Assembly (NCBI GenBank): GCA_028684815.1
Contig: JAQUFE010000005.1
Span: 1 to 64,000 of the forward strand
Direction of reading: 5' to 3'
Origin: Sulfurimonas sp.
GTDB lineage: Bacteria > Campylobacterota > Campylobacteria > Campylobacterales > Sulfurimonadaceae
DNA length: 64,000 nt
Shown piece after piece: positions 53,775-63,664 of the stretch (its first letter is position 1; each line of letters starts with the position of its first letter). The notes under the pieces are model-generated. The model was not told the origin of the DNA. It ran no database searches and worked only from the letters and a program-made list of their open reading frames with translations. The translations under genes were made by a program, and so were the position numbers.

Positions 53775-54374
53775 CTAAACCTCCACAACCTCTATAACAC
53801 TACTACTATTTTCAAAAATCCTCTTTACTCTATCTTGCCAAAGTTCACCAAACTCTTTTATCTCCATAGGTTCAGCTTGTCCGCTCATCATCTTTTGCAT
53901 AAGTCCTTGCATCTTAGCATCTGGTGCAATAGAAGATGGGTCGTAGTAAACATCTACACATTTACCACTATCTACTCTTGTAAAGCGAGCTGATGAGTCT
54001 ATCTTAGAGTTAAAATCCATTAAAGAGTGTCTTGCAAATTTGCCAGCTAGACCTTTAAAACCACTTACATCTGTGGCACCCGTGATTTGTGAGACAACAT
54101 TACTTATAACACCACTTACACCATCTTCAAGAGCCTCTTTAAACTCTACTTTTATCTCTCCACGAACTGCTAACTCATCTTTGTATAGAGCTTTTAATGC
54201 CTCTTTTGTTACAAGATATGCACCTGCAACTGTAGGGCAACTATGTCCTGCTGACTTTACAACGTCAAGATAGCAAAACTCATATTCGCCTTTATCAAAA
54301 GCGCCTAGAACTGCTGAGAGTTGGTCTTTTACTTTTATAGTCTCGATGCTATTAAAAAAATCTGGATACTTCAT
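53775..54374 (-). CDS. FmdE-domain protein
   Basis: 199 residues. The GHSCPTVAGAYLVTKEALKAL segment (about 43-63) is the core FmdE motif with its Cys. It is named after subunit E of formylmethanofuran dehydrogenase but is widespread as a metal/redox-linked domain. Later GVISNVVSQITGATDVSGFKG and the acidic C-terminus are also typical. Its biochemical role in bacteria is not established. It overlaps xseA by four bases, ending the long minus-strand run. Confidence 0.7.
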   Translation of the reverse strand: MKYPDFFNSIETIKVKDQLSAVLGAFDKGEYEFCYLDVVKSAGHSCPTVAGAYLVTKEALKALYKDELAVRGEIKVEFKEALEDGVSGVISNVVSQITGATDVSGFKGLAGKFARHSLMDFNSKIDSSARFTRVDSGKCVDVYYDPSSIAPDAKMQGLMQKMMSGQAEPMEIKEFGELWQDRVKRIFENSSSVIEVVEV

Positions 54375-55558
54375 ATAATCTTTTCCTTTTTTATAACTTT
54401 GGCACTTATGCTTATCTCGTGAGTCTGTGCTAAAAACTCATCTCCAATCTCAAGCTCATCTATATCTATAGGCTTGGATTTGAAAGATATCTGTGCAAAG
54501 CCTTTTTTATTTTTGTATTTTGGATGATTTGATTCTAGCATCTTTTGAAGATTTTGAACTTGACTTTGAGCAACACTTACTTTGTGGTTTATTGCACTTG
54601 TAAATGACTCTCTTAACATCTTAACCTCTTCTACCTTTTGAAGCAGTTTTTTATCTACTGAGTGTGCACTATAGAGCTTGCCTAGATGCAAAAGTTCTTG
54701 TTTTAAGCTTTGTATCTTTTGCATTATAAACTGAGTGTGTTGCAAAGAGAGAGAGTCTAGTGTTTGATAAAGCTCATTTGTATCTGGCAGAGTTATCTCC
54801 ATAGCAGCACTAGGAGTTGGAGCTCTTAGATCACTAACAAAGTCACTTATTACCCAGTCAATCTCATGCCCAACTGCTGAGACTATAGGTGTAGATGCCC
54901 CGAAGATAGCATCTGCTACTATCTCCTCATTAAAAGCCCACAAATCTTCAATACTTCCACCACCACGACCAACAATGATAAAATCATACGCCTTGGTATC
55001 AGCTATACTTAGGGCATTTGCAATCGATAATGCCGCACTCTCGCCTTGAACTAAAACATCATAAATATCTATCTCTAGGACTCTATATCTTGTGTTTGCA
55101 ACCCTTAGCATATCTTGCAAGGCTGCACCCGTTGCTGATGTTATAAAGGCTATTCTTTTAGGAAATCTTGGAAGTTGTTTTTTTACACTTGGCTCAAAAT
55201 AGCCCTTAGATGCTAACTTTTGCTTTAACTGCTCATAAGCAAGTGCTAATGCCCCTTGACCTGATGGCTCAATGTTAAAACAGTTTAACTGATATGCTCC
55301 ACGAGGTTTATAAAGAGTCAAAGCTGCATTTATGATAACTTTCATTCCCTCTTCAAGGCGAAATTTTAGCTTTGAGGCATTTCCTTTAAACATCACAGCG
55401 CTAATGATAGAGTCTTTGTCTTTGATACTAAAATAGATATGCCCAGAGTTGTGATGCGTGATGCGTGAGAGCTCTCCTTCAACTATGACATGGCTAAAAC
55501 TAGTCTCTAAAAGAGTCTTGATCTGCTCATTTAAGTTTGAGACTGAGAGTATCTTCAT
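54371..55558 (-). CDS. xseA: Exodeoxyribonuclease VII large subunit
   Basis: 395 residues from the ATG at 55556-55558 (MKILSVSNLNEQIK), the usual start; a longer frame would overlap ubiE. It has an N-terminal OB domain (VIVEGELSRITHHNSGHIYF) and the catalytic KRIAFITSATGAALQDML and VGRGGGSIEDLWAFNEE. A coiled-coil region binds the small subunit XseB, which is not encoded here. It degrades single-stranded DNA. Confidence 0.95.
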   Translation of the reverse strand: MKILSVSNLNEQIKTLLETSFSHVIVEGELSRITHHNSGHIYFSIKDKDSIISAVMFKGNASKLKFRLEEGMKVIINAALTLYKPRGAYQLNCFNIEPSGQGALALAYEQLKQKLASKGYFEPSVKKQLPRFPKRIAFITSATGAALQDMLRVANTRYRVLEIDIYDVLVQGESAALSIANALSIADTKAYDFIIVGRGGGSIEDLWAFNEEIVADAIFGASTPIVSAVGHEIDWVISDFVSDLRAPTPSAAMEITLPDTNELYQTLDSLSLQHTQFIMQKIQSLKQELLHLGKLYSAHSVDKKLLQKVEEVKMLRESFTSAINHKVSVAQSQVQNLQKMLESNHPKYKNKKGFAQISFKSKPIDIDELEIGDEFLAQTHEISISAKVIKKEKII

Positions 55559-55562
55559 CACT

Positions 55563-56297
55563 TTAAGCTTTAATCTTTCTCGCAATGATTAGTGTTGAGA
55601 TATCCATAGAAAAACTCTTTGTATAAAGTATCTCAAATCCAGCATCTATTAGTTCATTTTGCATATTTTCTACTGTAGAAAAGTCCCCTATTGAGTTTGG
55701 TAAGTATTCATAAGCCTCTAAATTTTTAGAGATAAATCCGCCTACTTTTGGTAGGATTTTATTCATATAAAAGTCTCTTATTTTCCCTAATAATGATGGG
55801 TTTTCATTTTTCATAAACTCTAAAATTATCACAAGCCCATCATCTTTTAAAACTCTGTTAAACTCAACAAGAGCCTCTTTTCTTTGTACAACATTTCTAA
55901 TACCATAAGTGATGCTCAAAAAGTCAGAACTAGCATCTTGGAGTGGAATCTCTGTAGCTTTTGAGATGTGATAGTTGAACTTTGGAAACTTTTTTCTTGC
56001 AACATCAACCATCCCACGAGATGGATCAACCCCAACAATCTCGCCAACTGCAATACCTGCAACTTCAGAACGGCTCTTCCAAAAGTTCATCATATCACCA
56101 GTTCCACAAGCTACATCGACTATTCTATCTATGGAGTCTTTTGCATAAAACTCATAAGCCAAATCACAAGCCTTACGTCTCCAGCTCTTGTCTACGCCCA
56201 TACTCATAACACGATTTGCTGTGTCATATGTTGGTGCGATATTATCAAACATCGAGACTATTTTTTCTTGTTTTTCTTGTTTTTGTTCATTTTGCAT
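55563..56297 (-). CDS. ubiE: Demethylmenaquinone methyltransferase
   Basis: 244 residues. The SAM motif VDVACGTGDMMNFW lies near residue 60. FDNIAPTYDTANRVMSMG is the N-terminal UbiE signature, and SITYGIRNVVQRKEALVEF the second family signature. It methylates demethylmenaquinone, so together with the futalosine-route deaminase (50906) and Mqo it ties into menaquinone-based respiration. It is one base from ribD. Confidence 0.95.
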   Translation of the reverse strand: MQNEQKQEKQEKIVSMFDNIAPTYDTANRVMSMGVDKSWRRKACDLAYEFYAKDSIDRIVDVACGTGDMMNFWKSRSEVAGIAVGEIVGVDPSRGMVDVARKKFPKFNYHISKATEIPLQDASSDFLSITYGIRNVVQRKEALVEFNRVLKDDGLVIILEFMKNENPSLLGKIRDFYMNKILPKVGGFISKNLEAYEYLPNSIGDFSTVENMQNELIDAGFEILYTKSFSMDISTLIIARKIKA

Positions 56298-56298
56298 A

Positions 56299-57309
56299 TT
56301 AAATTTCCCTTTTCATCCACAGCATTATATCTTTGTCTTCTTGGTTTGTATATAAAATCTCAAAGCTTGCATCTGCATCTGTAAATCCACTTTTACCACC
56401 CATAGTAGGCGATAAAAAACATAGATGCAGATCAACTATATCTTTAGTAAGCTCAAACATATTATAACTACCCTCTATCATAATATTTTTATAGTTTTTA
56501 ATTTTATCAAAACTATCTTCTATATATACATCTCTTGATGGCACGCTAAATAGTGGTATGTTTTTATCAAATTCAACACCTCTTGAGAGTATCAAAACAT
56601 CAGGTGCCTTTCCATCTACAAGTCTTGCATCTAGAGTTGGTCTATCCTCTCTTACAGTGTTGCCACCGATGATAAGCAGGTCGCAAACATCTCTCATAGC
56701 ATGAACTTTTCGCCTTGAGCTTTGTGAGCTAATAGTACCAGCATCTGTAGTTGCATTTAGTCTTTGCGCCCATTTAAAAAAGATAAATTGATCTTCATTA
56801 AATCTCTTAAATGGCAGGATTAAATCCTCTGCTTCTCTTTGTAGAGACGTGTATTTCACATCTACTCCACTCTCCCTCATCATAGAAGCTCCATCAGATG
56901 CAATAATATTTGCATCTCTTACACCCACAAAGACTTGTCTGATGCCAAGAGAGCAGATTAGTGAGGCACAAGATGGAGTTTTACCCACATGTGAACATGG
57001 TTCAAGAGTAGTGTATAGTGAGATATTTTTAAAGCAGTTATTGTGATTAACTAATAGATAGTTGTGAATCTCACTAGACTCTACAAGTTCTAAGATTTTA
57101 GAGTCGTTTGTAAGTTTAAAGTAAGCAGATTGCAGAGCTAAAACTTCTGCATGAGGCATTCCAGCTCTCTTATGAGCCTCTATAGCTAGAAGCTCTTGGT
57201 TTGCTCCAACAGCTACGCAACCAACAGCTGGGTTTGGATAGGTTAAGCCTTGATATTTCCAAGCCTCTTTTATGGCTAGAGAGATAAAAAAATCATCATC
57301 TATTAGCAC
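56299..57309 (-). CDS. ribD: Bifunctional riboflavin deaminase/reductase
   Basis: 336 residues. The N-terminal deaminase has TYPNPAVGCVAV, the zinc HAEVLAL and LEPCSHVGKTPSC. The C-terminal reductase domain has KWAQRLNATTDAGTISSQ, LLIIGGNTVREDRPTLDARL and a weak ending. The deaminase holds an unusual ~25-residue insert after HAE (LTNDSKILELVESSEIHNYL). It catalyses two early steps in riboflavin synthesis. Confidence 0.93.
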   Translation of the reverse strand: MLIDDDFFISLAIKEAWKYQGLTYPNPAVGCVAVGANQELLAIEAHKRAGMPHAEVLALQSAYFKLTNDSKILELVESSEIHNYLLVNHNNCFKNISLYTTLEPCSHVGKTPSCASLICSLGIRQVFVGVRDANIIASDGASMMRESGVDVKYTSLQREAEDLILPFKRFNEDQFIFFKWAQRLNATTDAGTISSQSSRRKVHAMRDVCDLLIIGGNTVREDRPTLDARLVDGKAPDVLILSRGVEFDKNIPLFSVPSRDVYIEDSFDKIKNYKNIMIEGSYNMFELTKDIVDLHLCFLSPTMGGKSGFTDADASFEILYTNQEDKDIMLWMKREI

Positions 57310-57325
57310 AATACTATCCTAATGA

Positions 57326-57772
57326 CTACCACTCGAAGTAGGTTCTAGCTTTTTTTATATCGTTAAATTCAAACTCTCTTAATTCATCATCAACAACAAC
57401 AAATAGTTTTGAGCCCTCTACCTTTTGTAAAAGTCCTTTGATTTTATCTTTTTGCATTCCAAAAGAGATATTTTCACCAACTGACTTTTTAAAGTGATCT
57501 ATTGTAATGAGTTTTCTCTCAATACCAGGGCTTCCAACTTCAAGCCTATACTCGCCTGAAACAGGAGGTGTGACATCAAGAAGCGGAGAGATAAGATGCG
57601 TAAGTTCTACACATTCATCAAGGCTAACTCCAGCTCTTTTACCATCTACTATTGTCTTAGAGATAACACTAATACGGTAGATTGTCTCATCATTTTCACT
57701 AACTACTGCACTGTCGTAGAGTTCTAGGTTTAGCGAAGAGACTAAGGATTCTATATCACTATGTAGGCTCAT
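57326..57772 (-). CDS. rimP: Ribosome maturation factor RimP
   Basis: 148 residues. Typical RimP segments include SGEYRLEVGSPGIERKLI (about 78-95), ISVISKTIVDGKRAGVSLDECVE and the C-terminal SH3-like domain. It aids 30S assembly. It overlaps rbfA by four bases, in the rimP-rbfA-infB arrangement common in bacteria but here in the order infB-rbfA-rimP. Confidence 0.92.
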   Translation of the reverse strand: MSLHSDIESLVSSLNLELYDSAVVSENDETIYRISVISKTIVDGKRAGVSLDECVELTHLISPLLDVTPPVSGEYRLEVGSPGIERKLITIDHFKKSVGENISFGMQKDKIKGLLQKVEGSKLFVVVDDELREFEFNDIKKARTYFEW

Positions 57773-58125
57773 GACTCTTCCTTTGCTATTTTTTTAAACA
57801 ACTCTTCTATACTTTGAGATTTCTCAAATTGTGTATCAAACTCAAATGTTAGTTTAGGGCATCTATACCAACCTTGATCTTTTAAACAAAAGTCCTCTAC
57901 TATTGGTCTAGCCTTATTTAGTTGCTTTAAATATGCCATTTTTTCGCTCTCAGTGTACTCATTTGGATTTATATAAACCTTAGCATCACTTCTTCCACGA
58001 GAGCATTTTACTTCTAAGATTTCTAAATCATGAAGTCTTTTATCGTTTAACTCTCCTAAAGCTTCTGGAATCAATTGCAGTAAGATTGATTCCATTCTTT
58101 TTAGTTTTATCTCAGCTTCATTCAT
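57769..58125 (-). CDS. rbfA: Ribosome-binding factor A
   Basis: 118 residues. A KH-type fold is suggested by LKRMESILLQLIPEAL, the LEILEVKCSRGRSDAKVYI strand region and CPKLTFEFDTQFEKS. RbfA binds immature 30S near the 5' end of 16S rRNA. It lies between infB (28 bases) and rimP (overlap). Confidence 0.9.
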   Translation of the reverse strand: MNEAEIKLKRMESILLQLIPEALGELNDKRLHDLEILEVKCSRGRSDAKVYINPNEYTESEKMAYLKQLNKARPIVEDFCLKDQGWYRCPKLTFEFDTQFEKSQSIEELFKKIAKEES

Positions 58126-58153
58126 AAACTAAATTTATCCTTTTTTTAAAGCT

Positions 58154-60799
58154 CTATAGTGAAACTTTTTGTTCTATCTTTTTAAATGTTTCTATAGTAT
58201 CGCCTACAATTACATCATCATATCCACTAATAACTACACCACACTCATAGCCATTACCAACTTCTTCAACATCATCTTTAAAGCGTTTTAGTGAAGTTAA
58301 TTCACCCTCATAAATAACAACACCATCACGGATAACACGAACCATTCCACCACGAACAAGTTTACCATCTACGACAACACATCCAGCAACCATTCCCTTA
58401 GGTATCTTAAATGTGTCTCTAACTTCTGCTTGACCAGTGTTTTCTTCCGTAAATTTCGGAGCCATCATACCAGTTAACATAAGAGTTATATCATCTAAAA
58501 GTTTATAAATAATAGAGTAAGTTCTAATATCTACATTTTTCTGCTTAGCAAGTGCTTTTACACTTCCTGTAGGACGAACATTAAAACCTAAAAGTACACA
58601 ATTTTCAGAGTTTGAAACTAATTCAACATCATTTTCAGTAACTCCACCAACACCACTTGAAATAATATTAATTTTTACTTCATCATTTCTTAGTTCACTT
58701 AGTGAATTTTTAAGTGCTTCAAGACTTCCATGAACATCTGTTTTCAATACAACTTTGAGTGATTTTAATTTACCCTCAGCAATCATAGAAGTCATATCTT
58801 CTAGAGTTGATTTTGTAGAGTGTGAAAGCTCTTTATGTCTATCATATTCATGACGTTTTTGAGCATACTCTCTAGCTTCTTTTTCATTCTCCATAGCCAT
58901 CATAACTTCGCCAGAAGGAGGAACTTCATTAAGCCCTACAACAACAGCTGTATGACTCGGTAGCAGAGATTTTATCTGTTTATTATTCTCATCTATTAGA
59001 GCTTTTACACGACCATAAGAGCTTCCGCAAACAACATAGTCTCCAATTTTTAAAGTGCCATTTTGAACGATTACAGTAGCCACTGGCCCACGACCTTTTT
59101 CTAGTGAGGACTCAACCACTGTAGCTTTAGCCATAGCTTTTTTATTTGCACGAAGTTCCAGAACTTCAGCAGTTATAAGGATATTTTCAAGTAGGTCTTC
59201 TATTCCTAATCCGCTCTTTGCAGATACTGGAATAAACTCTATATCTCCACCCCAATCAACTGGGCTAATACCATGTTCTGCCATTTGACCCTTCACCATA
59301 TCTGGTTGAGCTGTCTCTTTATCCATCTTATTTAGTGCTACGATAATTGGAGCGCCTGACTCTTTTGCTATCTTTATAACTTCTAGGGTTTGAGGTTTAA
59401 CACCATCATCAGCAGCTACAACGATTACAATAATATCTGTTACATCTGTACCACGTTGACGCATATGTGAAAATGCAGCGTGACCTGGAGTATCTAAAAA
59501 CGTTATAGCTTCACCGTTTTGTTCTACTGTATAAGCCCCGATATGTTGTGTAATTCCACCAGCTTCACCCTCAGATACTTTAGCTTTACGAATAGCATCA
59601 AGAAGTGAAGTTTTACCATGGTCAACGTGCCCCATAATAGTAATAACAGGAGGTCTTTTTGTAGCATCTGGATCTTTCTCTATATCTTGTGCTAAATCCT
59701 CTTCATAGTTAAATGCATCTTTTGGATCAACTATTGTTACTTCTACATCAAACTCTTCACTTAAAATCTCAATCTCATCATGCCCTAAAAAGTCATTCTT
59801 TGTCATCATAAGACCAAGGTCAAAAAGAACTTTTATAACTTCTGACATTGGACGTTTTAGAGCTTCTGCAAACTCATAAACACGAATATCTTCAGGAATC
59901 TCTACGTGAGTTACTATCTCTTCTTCTTGATTAGGTTTTATATATTTTTTTCTTTTATCACGAGAGACTCTTCTACCACGAGGTGCTTGTTTTTTGTTAG
60001 CATTTCTTCCAGCTGGTTTTGGGACACGAGGTTTTCTTGGCTCTTCAGCAGGAAGAGGTGCTCTCTCTGTTGAGTTTAAGTCAAGTAGAGTTACTTGGTC
60101 ATCCATATCCATAGATACATCACTCATAGAACCACCAAAGATATCTATTTTTGTTCCAGTATCTTTTTTTCTTGTAGGCGAAGTACTCTGTCTTGATTTT
60201 TTCTTCTGGGCCAACTCTTCTAAAACTTCAGCGCTTACCTTTCCATAAGATGAAACAGACGATACTGATGCTTCTTTTTTAGGAGCCTCATAAACCTCTT
60301 CTTGCTTTGGTTTTCTCTTTTTAACAATCTTTAGTCCAGTTTTTTTAATCTGACGAACTGCTATTGGTTCAACTACTTTAATAGAACTAGTATTTTTTTC
60401 TGATTTTAATTGTGCTTTATCTTTTTCGCTCTCTTCTTTGGAAGTCTCAGCTTTTTGGGAATCCACTTCATTATCTTCACTCTTAGGGACTTCTGCTTTA
60501 ACTACTTCTTTAGCCTCTTGTGCTGAAGTCTCAATATCTTGTGATTTTTCTTCTACTACAGGAACTTCTTTTTGTTTTGGAGTATCACTTTTTGCTTTTG
60601 AAGGTTCTTTTTCTTTTGGAGTCTCTTGAATTGGTTCGCCATTCATAATAAAATTAGCTAATCCCTCAGCTTGTTCCATAGTAACAACGCTTTGTGCTGA
60701 TTTTACTTCAAGACCCATTTTTTTTGCTTTTTCTAAAACATCTTTAGAAGCGATGCCAAGTTCCTTGGCAATTTCGTGTACTCTAACTTTTTCTATCAT
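58154..60799 (-). CDS. infB: Translation initiation factor IF-2
   Basis: 881 residues. A small N-terminal IF2-N domain ([20 protein letters not shown]) is followed by ~250 residues of Glu/Lys/Ser-rich linker and a second IF2-N ([19 protein letters not shown], about 310). The GTPase has [14 protein letters not shown] (G1, about 392), [12 protein letters not shown] (G3), NKMDKE (G4) and VSAKSG (G5). Domains II-IV follow. IF-2 places initiator tRNA on the ribosome. It overlaps ylxR by 17 bases. Confidence 0.97.
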   Translation of the reverse strand: MIEKVRVHEIAKELGIASKDVLEKAKKMGLEVKSAQSVVTMEQAEGLANFIMNGEPIQETPKEKEPSKAKSDTPKQKEVPVVEEKSQDIETSAQEAKEVVKAEVPKSEDNEVDSQKAETSKEESEKDKAQLKSEKNTSSIKVVEPIAVRQIKKTGLKIVKKRKPKQEEVYEAPKKEASVSSVSSYGKVSAEVLEELAQKKKSRQSTSPTRKKDTGTKIDIFGGSMSDVSMDMDDQVTLLDLNSTERAPLPAEEPRKPRVPKPAGRNANKKQAPRGRRVSRDKRKKYIKPNQEEEIVTHVEIPEDIRVYEFAEALKRPMSEVIKVLFDLGLMMTKNDFLGHDEIEILSEEFDVEVTIVDPKDAFNYEEDLAQDIEKDPDATKRPPVITIMGHVDHGKTSLLDAIRKAKVSEGEAGGITQHIGAYTVEQNGEAITFLDTPGHAAFSHMRQRGTDVTDIIVIVVAADDGVKPQTLEVIKIAKESGAPIIVALNKMDKETAQPDMVKGQMAEHGISPVDWGGDIEFIPVSAKSGLGIEDLLENILITAEVLELRANKKAMAKATVVESSLEKGRGPVATVIVQNGTLKIGDYVVCGSSYGRVKALIDENNKQIKSLLPSHTAVVVGLNEVPPSGEVMMAMENEKEAREYAQKRHEYDRHKELSHSTKSTLEDMTSMIAEGKLKSLKVVLKTDVHGSLEALKNSLSELRNDEVKINIISSGVGGVTENDVELVSNSENCVLLGFNVRPTGSVKALAKQKNVDIRTYSIIYKLLDDITLMLTGMMAPKFTEENTGQAEVRDTFKIPKGMVAGCVVVDGKLVRGGMVRVIRDGVVIYEGELTSLKRFKDDVEEVGNGYECGVVISGYDDVIVGDTIETFKKIEQKVSL

Positions 60800-61046
60800 C
60801 AGTGATGATCTCCTTTAGTTTGTTTATCAATCTATCTCTATCTGGACTTTTACATTGGCGCATAAGTGCTTTAGTCGTTTTTTTTTCAGACAAGATACAT
60901 TCATTGCATAAATAAAAACTTCTTCCACAACCCTTAAATCTCTCTAGTGACCCATCTATGCATTGAAGTCTCAGCAGTTCGCTTTGTGCTTCCTTAGCTC
61001 TACAAGAAACACACATTCGAAGAGGTTGATGAAATTTTTTCGCCAT
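60783..61046 (-). CDS. YlxR-family (DUF448) RNA-binding protein
   Basis: 87 residues. [18 protein letters not shown] at the N-terminus, [11 protein letters not shown] in the middle and a basic tail match YlxR, which is normally next to infB or nusA. Four cysteines (two CxxC pairs) suggest metal binding. Its stop lies inside infB. The family is linked to translation and, in some bacteria, RNase P; role here unknown. Confidence 0.85.
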   Translation of the reverse strand: MAKKFHQPLRMCVSCRAKEAQSELLRLQCIDGSLERFKGCGRSFYLCNECILSEKKTTKALMRQCKSPDRDRLINKLKEIITDDRKS

Positions 61047-61077
61047 TATATCTAAATCTTGCTTGAATTAACAGAGA

Positions 61078-61959
61078 TTATCTCTCTATTATCAATCCAT
61101 CATTATCAAAATCCAAAATTTTTACATTAAAATCTGGAAATTTTTGACTTATTTTATTTGCAATCATTGCAGCATCGTCATCATAAGCCATTGAAAAGAA
61201 TGTTGATCCACTCCCTGAGAGCGTACTCATCAAGGCCCCACTTTCATAGGCTGTTTTTTGAACAGCAAAGAGTTCTGGCAATATTTTCATTCTAGCCTTT
61301 TGATGGAATCTATCTTGAGTGGCAAGTTTTAACATCTCCCAATCTTCATTAAAAAAAGCTCCAACAGTTAGCGCTGTATGAGATAGGTTAAATATCGCAT
61401 TTTCTTTTGAATAAGATTTTGGTAAAAGCGTTCTAGCCTTTGCCGTGTTAATAGGTTTATTTGGAATAGTCACTATCGCCTTAATATAGACTGGAAGATG
61501 CTTTTTTTGCGAAAAAACCTTGTTCTTCTCCACAGCAGCCACATTAAATCCACCCATAACAGCAGGAGTGATATTATCAGGATGAGCCTCATAAAAAAGT
61601 GCGTGATTTAAAATTCTTCTTTTTGACACTCTAATGCCAGCTGCCTCATGTGCACTCGCAATTGCACTAACTATAACAGCAGATGAGCTTCCAAGTCCTC
61701 TAGACATTGGTATCTGATTGTAAAAAGTAAATTTAAAATTCTGTTTTTTTTGAGTTAATCTGTTGTAATGGTCATTAAATATGCTCACAAAAAGATTGTT
61801 GCCTTTTAATCTAGGGTTGTTTTCACCCTCGCCTTTTATACTAACGCTAAAAAATTTTGATGGATGAAACTCCACTTTGTTTCTTAGATCAACTGCCAAA
61901 CCTAAAGAGTCAAATCCTGGTCCTAAGTTAGCACTTGTTCCTGGTACGCTTATTATCAA
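61078..61959 (-). CDS. thrB: Homoserine kinase
   Basis: 293 residues of the GHMP fold. [21 protein letters not shown] is the substrate motif and [20 protein letters not shown] the ATP loop. [15 protein letters not shown] is motif 3. It phosphorylates homoserine for ThrC (17229-18698), so the two threonine genes are split across the window. It is nine bases from tsaB. Confidence 0.95.
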   Translation of the reverse strand: MIISVPGTSANLGPGFDSLGLAVDLRNKVEFHPSKFFSVSIKGEGENNPRLKGNNLFVSIFNDHYNRLTQKKQNFKFTFYNQIPMSRGLGSSSAVIVSAIASAHEAAGIRVSKRRILNHALFYEAHPDNITPAVMGGFNVAAVEKNKVFSQKKHLPVYIKAIVTIPNKPINTAKARTLLPKSYSKENAIFNLSHTALTVGAFFNEDWEMLKLATQDRFHQKARMKILPELFAVQKTAYESGALMSTLSGSGSTFFSMAYDDDAAMIANKISQKFPDFNVKILDFDNDGLIIER

Positions 61960-61967
61960 TTATTTTC

Positions 61968-62426
61968 CTATCCGACAGCACCGATGCCATAAATCGGTGT
62001 AACTGTTGTGCTAAACTCTTTATAATCAAGCACATCTGGGAGCCAAAACTCCATCATCGGTGCTGTTTCTAATTTTTGAGTCGTAATTTGTGATGAAATT
62101 TTAACGAAACATAGCTTTCCAATCGCTTTTATAGGTGCATTTTTATTAAAATAAAATGCATCTGTAGCAAAAAGTGGAATATTTTTCAAAATACTAAGTG
62201 ATTTTAGAAAAATATATGCTACTTTTATAGCCATAAAACTACCAGGTCCATTTGCATAGAAGAGTTTTTTCACATGAAATCTTTTAAAAATATCTTGATA
62301 TATCTTTGGTAAAACTTCTGAACTCTTTTCATGGCTCTCTATAGTCTCTATAAGCTTTGCATCTTCATAGATGCCAATTTGTATAGGGCTAGATAGAGCT
62401 ACTAAAACGACATCTACCTCTCTCAA
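61968..62426 (-). CDS. TsaB-like threonylcarbamoyladenosine factor, short form
   Basis: 152 residues. VALSSPIQIGIYEDAKLIE at the start and KLFYANGPGSFMAIKVAYIF near residue 58 match the ASKHA-fold N-terminal half of TsaB. Full TsaB is ~230 residues; the C-terminal half is reduced here, as in Campylobacterota relatives. TsaB scaffolds TsaD in t6A37 tRNA modification. It overlaps lpxC by four bases. Confidence 0.75.
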   Translation of the reverse strand: MREVDVVLVALSSPIQIGIYEDAKLIETIESHEKSSEVLPKIYQDIFKRFHVKKLFYANGPGSFMAIKVAYIFLKSLSILKNIPLFATDAFYFNKNAPIKAIGKLCFVKISSQITTQKLETAPMMEFWLPDVLDYKEFSTTVTPIYGIGAVG

Positions 62427-63307
62427 GCATACGCCTTCTCAAGTTCAGCCGTTTTTTCTCCAACTAACTCTATAACTTCATAATTTTCTGCAGAACTTAG
62501 AAGCTCTACAGTCAACTTATGGTTTAAGTCATGACTTCCAGCCATAGCTTCATAATTTCCTACAAAATTCATCCCAATCAGAGACATATCTCCAATAGCA
62601 TCAAGAATCTTATGTCTTACAAATTCATCAGGAAATCTCAAACCCTCTGGATTTAAAATCTTTTTGTCATCCAACACTATTGCATTCTCAAGTGTTCCGC
62701 CAAGAGCCAAGCCTTTTGAACGCAAATATTGAACTTCATGCAAAAAGCCAAAAGTTCTAGCTCTTGATATCTCTTTTTTATAGCTCTCTTTGTTAAGTTC
62801 TAAGACATACTCTTGTTTGTTGATAACTGGATGAGAAAATCTAATAGTAAAGTCATATTTTAGATCAGGAGAGGGAGATAGCTTTACATATTTTTCACCA
62901 TCTTGGACTATTACTTCTTTTTTTATTCGCATCACTTTTTTTGGCTTGTCTAACTCTTGTATGCCCGCTTCATCTAAGAGCATACAAAAACTAGCACTAC
63001 TCCCATCCATAACAGGAATCTCATCTGCATCTACTATAACTTTTAAATTATCAATTCCATAAGCATAAACAGCTGAGAGCATGTGCTCTATTGTAGAGAT
63101 TACCACGCCATCTTTACCGATAACTGTGGCCATTTTAGTATCTACAACATTCTGCGGAATAAGGGGTATGGCTACATCGACATCACTTCTATAAAAGATA
63201 ATCCCACTATTTGATTCTAATGGCTCTAATCTTAAGCGAACAGGTGTCCCTTTGTGCAATCCAATTCCAACTAATTCAACGGGTTTTTTTATAGTAGTTT
63301 GGTACAT
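62423..63307 (-). CDS. lpxC: UDP-3-O-acyl-GlcNAc deacetylase
   Basis: 294 residues. The zinc site residues are in STIEHMLSAVYAYGI (about residue 78) and FVRHKILDAIGDMSLIG (His and Asp). The catalytic His is in AGSHDLNHKLTVEL. IPVMDGSSASF is also diagnostic. It is the committed step of lipid A synthesis. ATG is one base after the stop of the repeat-built 109-codon frame, and no other RBS is evident than GGAGACAAAT from the repeat unit, so lpxC translation may depend on it. Confidence 0.96.
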   Translation of the reverse strand: MYQTTIKKPVELVGIGLHKGTPVRLRLEPLESNSGIIFYRSDVDVAIPLIPQNVVDTKMATVIGKDGVVISTIEHMLSAVYAYGIDNLKVIVDADEIPVMDGSSASFCMLLDEAGIQELDKPKKVMRIKKEVIVQDGEKYVKLSPSPDLKYDFTIRFSHPVINKQEYVLELNKESYKKEISRARTFGFLHEVQYLRSKGLALGGTLENAIVLDDKKILNPEGLRFPDEFVRHKILDAIGDMSLIGMNFVGNYEAMAGSHDLNHKLTVELLSSAENYEVIELVGEKTAELEKAYA

Positions 63308-63308
63308 A

Positions 63309-63638
63309 TTATTTGTCTCCTTTTCTCTGAACGAGTCCAGAGAAAATTCCTCTCACTGAAGCTACGCCTATCGGCGAGAGTGTTATTTTTCTGTCTCCTT
63401 GAATCTGAACGAGTCCAGATTCAATTCCTCTCACTAAAGCTACGCTTATCGGCGAGAATTTACTATATCTATCTCCTTGAATCTGAACAAGTCCAGAGAA
63501 AATTCCTCTCACTGAAGCTACGCCTATCGGCGAGAGTGTTATTTTTCTGTCTCCTTGAATCTGAACGAGTCCAGATTCAATTCCTCTCACTAAAGCTACG
63601 CTTATCGGCGAGACATTTAAGATGAGTGATTTTGTCAT
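63309..63638 (-). CDS. Short frame built of four 78-bp tandem repeats before lpxC
   Basis: 109 codons, almost all repeat. Four 26-residue units alternate between two types (SPISVALVRGIESGLVQIQG and SPIGVASVRGIFSGLVQIQG). At DNA level the units start at 63327, 63405, 63483 and 63561 (78 bp each; a 156-bp higher-order repeat). Each holds a 9-bp hairpin with an 8-base loop, whose arms differ between types yet stay complementary in units 1, 2 and 4. A second CGCC-TATC-GGCG stem is present in type A. The opposite strand is also open. It may be a structured repeat rather than a protein; the first codons MTKSLILN with GGGATTAAA upstream leave translation possible. Confidence 0.4.
   Translation of the reverse strand: MTKSLILNVSPISVALVRGIESGLVQIQGDRKITLSPIGVASVRGIFSGLVQIQGDRYSKFSPISVALVRGIESGLVQIQGDRKITLSPIGVASVRGIFSGLVQRKGDK
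63327..63620 (-). repeat. 78-bp tandem repeat array with covarying hairpins
   Basis: Type A arms are TTTTCTCTG/CAGAGAAAA and type B arms TTGAATCTG/CAGATTCAA, with loop AACGAGTC. Unit 3 (63483) mixes a B left arm with an A right arm, as expected from unequal recombination, and cannot pair fully. GGAGA occurs after each hairpin on the minus strand. Confidence 0.85.
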
Positions 63639-63664
63639 TTTAATCCCTTTAGTAAAAAGCTACT

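Noticed and set aside
63299-63625. Plus-strand frame across the 78-bp repeats
   Set aside because: It is antisense of the repeat array; it overlaps the lpxC start and has no start signal. Openness follows from the 78-bp period being a multiple of three.
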